DNA from: UBA1443 sp964445745
GTDB taxonomy: Bacteria; Omnitrophota; Omnitrophia; Omnitrophales; Aquincolibacteriaceae
Direction: 5' to 3'
NCBI GenBank assembly: GCA_964445745.1
Contig: CAYULU010000065.1
Location: forward strand, 1 to 5,238
DNA length: 5,238 nt
Part shown: positions 1 through 5,238 of the stretch, one piece after another
Numbering within the stretch: position 1 is the stretch's first letter
Layout: each line of letters starts with the position of its first letter
Position numbers and translations under genes: made by a program
Notes under the pieces: model-generated
The model's input: the letters and a program-made list of their open reading frames with translations, nothing else
Databases searched by the model: none
What the model was told of the DNA's origin: nothing

Positions 1-1403
1 AAAAAATTGCGGGAATGAAACCCCCCGGTAACAAGAATGGCGCGATCCAGAGAACGCGTATCCATTTCGCGAACCAGATTTTCCACCATCGCTTGTTCAC
101 GGGCGCGAGCCGATTGATAAAATTCAACCGCAACAGGAATCCATGGTTCCAAAAAACGAAACCCGTTTCCGAGAGATGAAAACCGGATTTCTCCGTTTGT
201 GAGACTGTTCAAAAACTCGTTCCATTCATGAAACGGAAACGGCTCCTTTTCTTTTGCTAAAGCCAAAAACTCATCTTCGGTCAGTCTCAGACTAATCAAT
301 TTTTCAAGGGTCGAAACGCCCTGTGAGATTCTAAAAAAGGTTTGTTGCTGGGAAGTCGGCGTCTGGGTCATAAAAACATCTTCAGCCGCCCCCTGAAGCT
401 CCTCGAAAAGCTTACCGGCATCCATGCGGGAAGCTTCCTTAATTACGTTACGATAATTTTCAAGGTTGCCGAAATTCGGCACTCCCGGGGACCCGGAATA
501 CTCATTTACTTTCCCGAGTAGTTCATCCAAAAAAACGGTCTCCTGCTCCATGCTTCCTTGCCCATCGAGAAGAAGAATCGACTCCAACTCCGGCTTGGTC
601 AGCCGCTTGGACAGGAAACGAACCGCAGATTGTTTTTCCAAAGACACCTTGTCAGCGTCATAAACATCGTTACCGCCGGCAAAATCCAAGAGTCTTGTCA
701 GAGTGGAATATTGGCCGGACCTTTCGGACAAATGATCCATGAGAAACTTCGCATATTCCAAAAGTGAATTCTTTTTTGATTCATACTCGCGGCTCATGGA
801 TAAAATCCGGATTTGGGATTCCGTCAAAATGTCTGGTTCAAATCGAGCAAGGCGATTTTTGATTTGTAAGATTTCTTCCTCAAGACGTGTCTGCTCAGGA
901 GAAAGTTGCAAGAAGGCTTTCATGTTTTTCGCATAAAGTCCGGGATCTTCAACGCCCCAAAGATTCATCTCAAGATCCGTCGTAAGGTTCAGATACTCTT
1001 CCCCAGAGATCTTCCCCTCTCGCAAATACCGTTCGCCTACTTCACGAAGTCTGTCACCGGAAGCCAAATGACGAAGGCCTGTCAAAGAAACATCGCCCCA
1101 ACCTCCCTCGACAAAAACATGCCGGAAAAACTCGTGGCGGATCAGATCTTCAAGAATTTCAGCCAGCACTTTTTGTGCCTGGTAAGCCACATGGGCTTCT
1201 TCGATGATCACCACGGTTTTACCTCGAGAGCCTTCCGTCTTATCGCGAACTTGGCCCAACTGAGGAGGGATAAACACTTCGGAAGCAAAGATCGGGGAGA
1301 GACAACCCATCGGGAGAAGAAAAATCAAAAATAGCCTCGCAGTCACATATTGTTTCAAAAAAAACAGTCGAGACCTCTTTTTAAAAAACTTCGCAACCCG
1401 CAT
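1..1403 (-). CDS. Large exported protein of unknown function, ChaN/EreA/TraB-like by motif; 3' end beyond window
   Basis: The reading frame is open from an ATG at 1403 to the window edge: 467 codons are visible and the C-terminus is missing. Residues 1-40 look like a signal peptide with a long basic start (KKR, K17), a hydrophobic stretch near 24-32 and possible cleavage after Ala40 (IFA/SE). The Cys34 context (LPMGC) is a poor lipobox. The mature part opens with a strand-like run and an acidic-His motif (VVIIEEAH, 64-71), then VFVEGG (96-101), WGVED (149-153), a long charged helical middle (about 165-450), and ILVTGGFH (456-463). Paired E/G-x-x-H motifs far apart, with an acidic VEG between them, recall the ChaN/EreA/TraB/TIKI superfamily (haem-binding, esterase and protease-like members). 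This is a by-eye match, so no activity is claimed. The start is uncertain: AGAAAGG lies about 15 bases upstream, rather far. The gene lies in the same orientation as the B12 operon, but a 229-base gap suggests a separate transcript. Confidence 0.8.
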   Translation of the reverse strand, partial: MRVAKFFKKRSRLFFLKQYVTARLFLIFLLPMGCLSPIFASEVFIPPQLGQVRDKTEGSRGKTVVIIEEAHVAYQAQKVLAEILEDLIRHEFFRHVFVEGGWGDVSLTGLRHLASGDRLREVGERYLREGKISGEEYLNLTTDLEMNLWGVEDPGLYAKNMKAFLQLSPEQTRLEEEILQIKNRLARFEPDILTESQIRILSMSREYESKKNSLLEYAKFLMDHLSERSGQYSTLTRLLDFAGGNDVYDADKVSLEKQSAVRFLSKRLTKPELESILLLDGQGSMEQETVFLDELLGKVNEYSGSPGVPNFGNLENYRNVIKEASRMDAGKLFEELQGAAEDVFMTQTPTSQQQTFFRISQGVSTLEKLISLRLTEDEFLALAKEKEPFPFHEWNEFLNSLTNGEIRFSSLGNGFRFLEPWIPVAVEFYQSARAREQAMVENLVREMDTRSLDRAILVTGGFHSRNF

Positions 1404-1433
1404 CGTGTAAATAAGATACCTTTCTCAAAATAA

Positions 1434-1460
1434 ATTTTAAAACATTTAACAAAATTTAAC
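1434..1460. repeat. Three A/T-rich direct repeats spaced exactly 10 bp
   Basis: On the + strand ATTTAAC occurs at 1444-1450 and again at 1454-1460. A diverged copy, ATTTTAA, begins at 1434. The 10-base period places all three on one face of the helix. They overlap the candidate -10 box of the partial gene, so they could be a regulator site or a curved AT tract. Low complexity makes chance a real alternative. Confidence 0.35.
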
Positions 1461-1462
1461 AC
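1434..1462 (-). promoter_or_regulatory. Weak candidate promoter for the partial exported-protein gene
   Basis: Reading the minus strand, a TAAAAT at 1439-1434 matches five of six bases of a -10 box. The hexamer 17 bases upstream (GTGTTA, 1462-1457) matches only three of six of a -35 box. A start of transcription near 1427 would leave a leader of roughly 24 bases before the ATG at 1403. The whole stretch is AT-rich, so chance matches are likely. Confidence 0.22.
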
Positions 1463-1608
1463 GTGGGTTTAAGAACTACAAGTCCAGGGGCTAAAAAAAT
1501 CTCTTTCGGGTTGAGACGTTTTTAAAAAAGATAACAAAATTCTCTCGCGCACAAGAATGTTATAAATTGATAGAATGGCTATTGAAGCACGACCTTAAGA
1601 AATAACTG

Positions 1609-1627
1609 CAGTATTTGGGAAATACTG
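1609..1627 (-). terminator. Perfect 8-bp inverted repeat just after cobO; possible operon end
   Basis: CAGTATTT and AAATACTG flank a three-base loop (CCC on the minus strand), starting 5 bases past the cobO TAA. The position suits transcript termination or 3'-end stabilisation. The stem is AT-rich, and the bases after it (CAGTTATTTC) contain no real U-run, so it is not a textbook intrinsic terminator. A protein-binding palindrome is the alternative. The rest of the 1404-1632 spacer is AT-rich and shows no open frame or RNA gene that I recognise. Confidence 0.3.
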
Positions 1628-1632
1628 AGGCT

Positions 1633-2169
1633 TTAGAAATCAAGACCTCGCCGGGCGGGAACACCCCTGTTAAACGGGTGTTTAAGACACTTCATTTCTG
1701 TCGCAAGATCGGCATAGCGAATCAAGGCAGGGGGGGCTCCCCGGCCCGTCAAAACTACATGCGTCGCTGGGGCCCTCTCCCGAAGGGCCTTGATCACGCT
1801 TGCGCCCCGAAGAAATTTGTGCCGAATGGCAATATGGATCTCATCCAGAATAATCAGCTGATACTTTGAATTTTTCAGTAGATCTAGACATTTCCTCCAC
1901 GCCTGAGCAACTGATTTTTGATTTACGACGCGGGACGTATTCCAGGTAAATCCTCCACCGAAACTCCAGGCCTTGAAATTGGCCTTGGGGAAAATATGCC
2001 GGTCATTCGGCTTAAAAAACTGGACCATGGCGACCTTATGTCCATGTTTGATCATCCGAACCGCCAAACCAAGGGCAGCCGTCGTTTTTCCTTTTCCATC
2101 CCCCGTAAAAACAAGGACAAGACCCCGCGTTTCCTTCATGCTATGCTTCTCTTTCAACACCTTGCGCAT
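1633..2169 (-). CDS. cobO: Cob(I)alamin adenosyltransferase, CobO/BtuR type
   Basis: Predicted cytoplasmic enzyme that transfers the adenosyl group of ATP to the cobalt of reduced corrinoids, making the coenzyme form. The 178-residue product has the family marks in order: P-loop GDGKGKTT (23-30) after a short beta strand, QFFK (50-53), GGGFTW (71-76), ILDEI (107-111), the very typical VVLTGRGAPPALI (138-150) followed by YADLATEM, and the C-terminal HPF...GxPARRGLDF (164-178). The segment between QFFK and GFTW looks a few residues short, but the length is near the usual 170-200. The ATG at 2169 was chosen because GGAGGAG sits 8 bases ahead of it. It lies one base after the TGA of the upstream ATPase, implying translational coupling. 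The frame is open further upstream, and a second Met at residue 11 is possible. Its place at the end of an ABC import operon suggests it acts on the imported corrinoid. Whether it also serves de novo synthesis cannot be told. Confidence 0.95.
   Translation of the reverse strand: MRKVLKEKHSMKETRGLVLVFTGDGKGKTTAALGLAVRMIKHGHKVAMVQFFKPNDRHIFPKANFKAWSFGGGFTWNTSRVVNQKSVAQAWRKCLDLLKNSKYQLIILDEIHIAIRHKFLRGASVIKALRERAPATHVVLTGRGAPPALIRYADLATEMKCLKHPFNRGVPARRGLDF
1660..1682. repeat. 7-bp inverted repeat inside the 3' end of cobO
   Basis: AACACCC and GGGTGTT are separated by 9 bases, about 25 bases before the cobO stop. The bases encode the conserved HPF..G..P segment, so coding constraint may explain the sequence. 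A short RNA hairpin here could act together with the repeat at 1609-1627. Confidence 0.3.
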
Positions 2170-2170
2170 T

Positions 2171-2947
2171 TCAAATTCTCCTCCAGGGAACAACATAAAA
2201 CTCGTCACTGTCACCATATTTTGCTTCGATATGATAACTGGTTTTTAAATGTTCCGGCGAAAAAACCTCCGGGGGCCGCCCGGACGCAACAATCGTCCCC
2301 TCACGCAAAAGCAGAATCCTGTGACAAAATCGTGATGCAAGGGCTAGGTCATGAAGCACGACCAGCACTCCTTTCCCGCTTTCGGCAATACGCCTTAGCA
2401 ACTCCATCATTTGCAGTGAGTGAGCCGGATCCAATCCCTGAACCGGTTCATCCGCAAGAATCATCTCCGGCTCTCCGGCCAAGAGACGCGCCATCATCAC
2501 AAGCGCTTTTTCCCCTCCAGCCAAGTGATCCACCCGACGGCCTTTCAGATGATGGGTATCGGTTTCTTGCAAAGCCGCATCAATGATCGCCTCATCCGTC
2601 TCCCGCAAATCCTCCCATGGCATCAAATAGGGTGTTCGCCCGAGCGCAACAACCCGTTCCACCTGCAGAGGCCAGTGAACTTCTGATTCTTGAGGGAGAT
2701 ACCCCAGCTTCCGGGCCAGGGATCTCGAAGAAAAATCACGACTTGGCTTGCCAAGGATGTTAACACTCCCTTCTTTCGGCCTCAAAAGACCGGTAATCAC
2801 CTTGAGAATCGTCGTCTTCCCCGCGCCGTTTGGCCCAACCAGCCCCAGAATCTCACCTTTTCCGAGTGAAAAAGAAACCTCATTCAAGATCGCCATCCCG
2901 TCTAATTTAACTTTTAATTTTTCTACCTGGATCATCACGTTTACCAT
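2171..2947 (-). CDS. btuD: ABC transporter ATP-binding protein, BtuD/FepC type
   Basis: ATPase that would power corrinoid import with the adjacent permease at the inner membrane. The 258-residue product has Walker A GPNGAGKT (38-45), Q-loop Gln86 in YLPQ, signature LAGGE (142-146, where LSGGQ/E is usual), Walker B MILADEP (162-168, catalytic Glu167), D-loop GLDPAH (171-176) and switch His199 in VVLHDLALA. The DEPxxGLDPAH and HDLALASRFCHR wording is typical of the iron-siderophore/B12 ATPases, and the length fits that group. The start is uncertain: ATG at 2947 has GGTGG at a good distance, while ATG at 2935 gives the usual family beginning MIQVEKLKV but has a poorer site. The best Shine-Dalgarno nearby (GGAG at about 2972-2969) serves an out-of-frame ATG at 2960. 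The gene follows the permease stop by 49 bases and abuts cobO. Siderophore or haem specificity cannot be excluded from this gene alone. Confidence 0.93.
   Translation of the reverse strand: MVNVMIQVEKLKVKLDGMAILNEVSFSLGKGEILGLVGPNGAGKTTILKVITGLLRPKEGSVNILGKPSRDFSSRSLARKLGYLPQESEVHWPLQVERVVALGRTPYLMPWEDLRETDEAIIDAALQETDTHHLKGRRVDHLAGGEKALVMMARLLAGEPEMILADEPVQGLDPAHSLQMMELLRRIAESGKGVLVVLHDLALASRFCHRILLLREGTIVASGRPPEVFSPEHLKTSYHIEAKYGDSDEFYVVPWRRI
2178..2184 (-). promoter_or_regulatory. Strong ribosome binding site that sets the cobO start
   Basis: GGAGGAG lies within the last codons of the ATPase gene (Trp-Arg-Arg), 8 bases before the ATG at 2169. It is the strongest Shine-Dalgarno match in the window, and it argues against any of the longer cobO starts in the same frame. 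Confidence 0.85.
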
Positions 2948-2996
2948 CAGAGGCCACCATTTTAAAAACTCCAAGAGACAGTTTTCTGTATTTGCG

Positions 2997-4010
2997 TTAT
3001 AGAATTTTTTTCCTCATTCGGAAGATCAGAAACAGGAAAAAAGGAGCGCCCACCAGCGACGTCACAACCCCCAGTTTCAACTCGACAAGCGAGGGGATCA
3101 TCCGAACCGCAATGTCCGAACCAAGCAAAAGTACGGCCCCGCCAAGGGCACTCGCCCATAAAAGCTTCCCCGCACGGTATCCGACATAAGGACGTAAAAG
3201 GTGAGGCACAATAAGACCGACAAAACCAATGCTTCCACAAACAGAAATTGAGGCCCCGACACAAAGCGCGGTTCCCAAAACAATTCTCACCCGAAGAGCC
3301 CTTAATGATATGCCAAGGCTAGACGCCGTTTCCTCTCCCAGACTTAACGCATCCAGTGCACGTCCATCCCAGAGAAGCAAAGCCCATCCCGCCATCACAA
3401 AGGGAAGGATTAGAAATACATGTTCAAAACTGCGATCGGAGAGCGACCCCATTTGCCAAAAAACAATATCCAGTACCGCGTAAGGGTCCCTGACAAGATT
3501 CAACATGAGGGAAGTTCCCGCAAACGCAATCACATTAATCGCCACACCCGCCAGGATAAGCGTTTGAACACTTGCCAATGTCCCCGCAAAAAGATAAAGG
3601 AGAATCACAGAAATAAACGCCCCCAGGATTCCCCCGGCAGGAAGAACCATCGGAAATAAGGTGACAAGTCCGGTATAAAAAACAGCGACCGCTCCGAGTG
3701 CGGCACCGCCTGTCACGCCGAGTATCCCCGGCTCCGCCAGCGGATTACGGAGAAATCCCTGCATCGCGGCTCCTGCCAACCCGAGCGTCGCACCGACCAG
3801 GAGCCCGAGCACTGCACGCGGCAAACGAATGTCCCAAAAAACATAAGAAAACTGAGAAGATGGATGGCTGATGGCCTCCCACAAAGAAAACTTTAGGGTG
3901 CCAAAGCTTACCGAGCCCCAAAAAGCAACGGCGAGCATCACTCCCAAAATCCCATACAGTAACCAAGATGGGCTTTCTTCCGCAGGAACTGTTTTTTTAG
4001 TTTTTTTCAT
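2997..4010 (-). CDS. btuC: ABC transporter permease, FecCD/BtuC family
   Basis: Inner-membrane channel subunit, expected to work as a homodimer with the ATPase and to receive substrate from the binding protein. The 337-residue product is strongly hydrophobic, with multiple membrane segments (the family usually has ten) and a basic start (MKKTKKT). FecCD hallmarks: IRLPRAVLGLLVGATLGLAG then MQGFLRNPLAEPGILGVTGGA (61-103); GEETASSLGI (225-234), the cytoplasmic segment that meets the ATPase; GFVGLIVPHLLRPYVG (262-277); and LGVVTSLVGAPFFLFLI near the C-terminus (313-329). Length matches the family (about 320-350). The ATG at 4010 has only a weak purine-rich site (GCGAGA) upstream. Two runs of seven A in the first six codons could be slippery. 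The gene sits between the binding protein (103-base gap) and the ATPase (49-base gap), the usual F-C-D order. Corrinoid as substrate is inferred from cobO. Confidence 0.95.
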   Translation of the reverse strand: MKKTKKTVPAEESPSWLLYGILGVMLAVAFWGSVSFGTLKFSLWEAISHPSSQFSYVFWDIRLPRAVLGLLVGATLGLAGAAMQGFLRNPLAEPGILGVTGGAALGAVAVFYTGLVTLFPMVLPAGGILGAFISVILLYLFAGTLASVQTLILAGVAINVIAFAGTSLMLNLVRDPYAVLDIVFWQMGSLSDRSFEHVFLILPFVMAGWALLLWDGRALDALSLGEETASSLGISLRALRVRIVLGTALCVGASISVCGSIGFVGLIVPHLLRPYVGYRAGKLLWASALGGAVLLLGSDIAVRMIPSLVELKLGVVTSLVGAPFFLFLIFRMRKKIL

Positions 4011-4113
4011 CTTTGTCTCGCTTCAGCTCAATTTTCCTAAAAAACTCCCTGGCCCACCGACCGGCTTCAAAACCAACCCAGATCCTGTCATAGAACCCTG
4101 CAAACCGTTTCGC
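3997..4113 (-). other. In-frame open extension (38 codons) behind the btuF TGA stop
   Basis: Straight after the btuF stop (TGA at 4116-4114) the same frame continues for 38 sense codons to a TAA at 3999-3997, overlapping the permease start by 14 bases. The predicted peptide is unusually protein-like for a spacer: it begins AKRFAGFYDRIW, then has an acidic, aromatic and basic mix (GRWAREFFRK). It contains no ATG, GTG or TTG in frame, so it would need stop read-through or a sequencing error to be made. The binding domain already looks complete without it, so a neutral spacer is the simplest reading. Confidence 0.25.
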
Positions 4114-5157
4114 TCAAATCAGGGTCCGTGAAGATGATTCTTGAGTGCGAGAGACCAACTTCCGGGATACATCCGCCAGGAGCCTCACCGCTTTCACAGA
4201 AGCTGGCGATCCGCAGTTCAGATACATGGTTGGGATAATCACAGTTTTCACATCCGGTAGAGCCTTTTTAATCGCGGGATGGTTCAATCCCTCGCCACGA
4301 ACCGTCCGGGATTTTTTTTGTTCACCCGAAAAAATAATCAGATCAGGACTTGCCGCGATTAATTGTTCCAAATCCATTTTGCCGTAACCTGTAATCCCGA
4401 ATTCAGCCGCAATATTAATGAGACCTGCGGCTTCCATCACGGCGTTCTCAAAAGTTCCCGTACCCGGCACATAATGTTCACTCTGAAAAAAAACGGCCCG
4501 AACCGGGTGGTTTTCCTTTTTATCGACATCCTGAGGACTGTCCTCCCCCGATCTTAACGCGGCCATTTCAGTCTGCATTTTCTGGACAATGTCTTCCCCG
4601 AGATCCTCCGCCCCGACAGCTTCCGCCAACCGCCGGATATCCCGGTAAATGTCCTCGAAACTTTTAGGAACATCAAAAACAAGGACCGGAGTATCTGAAT
4701 ACTGGAAAAAATGAAGCGCTTCCCGATTACTGAATCTCCCGCCGAGGAGTAAGTCGGGGCCACAGGCCAGAATACTCTCAATATCCGGTTCGGTTTTCCT
4801 GATCCCTTGTGCCACTTCCCAGACAGTAGACACATCCGCGTTGTCACTAAATCTCGTCAACGCTGCGACCCGTCCGGGCTCCACAAGTCTCAAAAGTAGC
4901 TCATCCGTACAAAGATTGATCGAGACAATACGCTGTGGGCTGACATCTTCTCCCGAAAGTGAACCCTGACTTTTCCCCTCGGGAATGGGGGCTTCACCCT
5001 TTTCCAAAGCCAACACAGATTCAATCGTAACAAAAATAAAAAAGCACACCGCGACCAACCCGAACAGAAGCCAACGCACAACACACCATAAACAGTGAAA
5101 AACTCCGAATCCCGTCCGTTGGACATGGCCCGTCACACTTCGTGTCGATTGCTTCAA
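4114..5157 (-). CDS. btuF: Periplasmic corrinoid (or siderophore) substrate-binding protein, BtuF-like
   Basis: Binding protein that would capture substrate in the periplasm and hand it to the permease. The product is 347 residues. A long N-terminal region (1-28) precedes a hydrophobic segment (29-43) and a plausible signal-peptidase site after Ala50 (VLA/LE). No lipobox is seen, so it is probably soluble. The mature part fits the Peripla_BP_2 fold: RIVSINLCTDELLL (76-89), PDIESILACGPDLLLGG (124-140), a helix-rich linker (about 165-200), a polar loop (203-218), then a second lobe with GTFENAVMEAAGLINIA (234-250), LEQLIAASPDLIIFSG (263-278) and MYLNCGSPA (311-319). Cys83 and Cys315 may form the disulfide seen in NLCTD-type members of this family. 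The start is TTG, chosen because GAGGTG lies 5 bases upstream. A GTG at 5079 would give a signal peptide of normal length and is a real alternative. Ligand specificity is inferred only from cobO in the operon. Confidence 0.9.
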   Translation of the reverse strand: MKQSTRSVTGHVQRTGFGVFHCLWCVVRWLLFGLVAVCFFIFVTIESVLALEKGEAPIPEGKSQGSLSGEDVSPQRIVSINLCTDELLLRLVEPGRVAALTRFSDNADVSTVWEVAQGIRKTEPDIESILACGPDLLLGGRFSNREALHFFQYSDTPVLVFDVPKSFEDIYRDIRRLAEAVGAEDLGEDIVQKMQTEMAALRSGEDSPQDVDKKENHPVRAVFFQSEHYVPGTGTFENAVMEAAGLINIAAEFGITGYGKMDLEQLIAASPDLIIFSGEQKKSRTVRGEGLNHPAIKKALPDVKTVIIPTMYLNCGSPASVKAVRLLADVSRKLVSRTQESSSRTLI

Positions 5158-5162
5158 TTCAG

Positions 5163-5168
5163 CACCTC
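5163..5168 (-). promoter_or_regulatory. Ribosome binding site supporting the TTG start of btuF
   Basis: GAGGTG followed by 5 bases (CTGAA) precedes the TTG at 5157. No comparable site precedes the later in-frame GTG codons, which is why the longer product with a non-ATG start was preferred. Confidence 0.6.
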
Positions 5169-5196
5169 ACTAAAAAAGCAAACTCTCAATCCGACT

Positions 5197-5226
5197 CTTC
5201 TAATCTGAATGTGACCGGAATGTCAA
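5197..5226 (-). promoter_or_regulatory. Candidate sigma-70-type promoter of the uptake operon
   Basis: A perfect TTGACA at 5226-5221 is followed, after 18 bases, by TAGAAG at 5202-5197 (four of six -10 bases). Transcription would start near 5190, leaving a leader of about 33 bases, too short for a cobalamin riboswitch. No conserved B12-box sequence is seen in the 81 bases available upstream of btuF. If the operon begins further upstream, this site would be internal or spurious. Confidence 0.4.
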
Positions 5227-5238
5227 CATACTGAGGGG

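Noticed and set aside
906..1334. 142-codon + strand open frame
   Set aside because: It lies wholly opposite the long minus-strand gene at 1-1403, which has a signal peptide and recognisable motifs. The + strand product resembles nothing known to me.
1367..1374. Homopolymer runs (A7 twice at the permease start, T8 near codon 15 of the partial gene) as phase-variation switches
   Set aside because: Runs of 7-8 are common in this sequence, and neither gene is of a class usually phase-varied. The frames are intact.
1918..2586. 222-codon + strand open frame
   Set aside because: It is antisense across the cobO/ATPase junction, both well-supported genes. Its product is Pro/Ser/Arg/His-rich, as shadows often are.
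2962..3283. Minus-strand open frames of 61-100 codons inside the permease gene
   Set aside because: They are out of frame with the FecCD permease, whose motifs run through this whole region.
4023..4091. 22-codon ORF (ATG at 4091) in the btuF-btuC gap
   Set aside because: It is short, Gly/Leu-rich and has only a weak AGGG ahead of it. It competes with the longer in-frame extension, and nothing supports its expression.
4554..5126. Minus-strand frames of 97 and 78 codons inside btuF, the second with an ATG at 5126
   Set aside because: Both are out of frame with the binding protein, whose two-lobe motifs are continuous. The ATG has no good ribosome binding site.
5158..5238. Cobalamin riboswitch fragment (AGTCGGA-like stretch near 5190)
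   Set aside because: It does not match the B12 box or the conserved core, and there is too little sequence to form the fold.

Overview
The window carries five protein genes, all on the minus strand. Four form a compact block (about 5157 down to 1633) that reads as a corrinoid (vitamin B12-type) uptake and activation operon. The fifth (1403 down to 1, cut by the window edge) is a large, apparently exported protein of uncertain function. No RNA gene, insertion sequence, CRISPR array or riboswitch is recognisable.

Layout in transcription order: a possible promoter at 5226-5197; a periplasmic substrate-binding protein (BtuF-like, TTG start with a good ribosome binding site); a 103-base gap that stays open in the same frame behind a TGA stop; a FecCD/BtuC-type permease; a BtuD-type ABC ATPase; and a CobO/BtuR-type cob(I)alamin adenosyltransferase that begins one base after the ATPase stop, with its ribosome binding site inside the end of the ATPase gene. 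A 229-base AT-rich spacer follows, with a perfect 8-bp inverted repeat just behind cobO and three 10-bp-phased A/T repeats just ahead of the fifth gene.

How they work together: the binding protein would capture a corrinoid in the periplasm, the permease and ATPase would import it, and CobO would adenosylate it to the coenzyme form. The ABC genes alone would fit a siderophore or haem importer equally well. The tightly coupled cobO is what points to corrinoids. An outer-membrane receptor would be expected upstream, outside the window.

Organism: a periplasmic binding protein and a second signal-peptide-bearing protein suggest a diderm (Gram-negative-type) bacterium with middling base composition. 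From memory, proteins like the fifth gene, with a GGFH-type end motif, occur in uncultured lineages such as Omnitrophota. That is a weak impression, not an assignment.

The transport operon is ordinary biology. The parts most worth a second look are the partial ChaN/EreA/TraB-like gene, the open frame behind the btuF stop, and the unusual start region of the ATPase gene.
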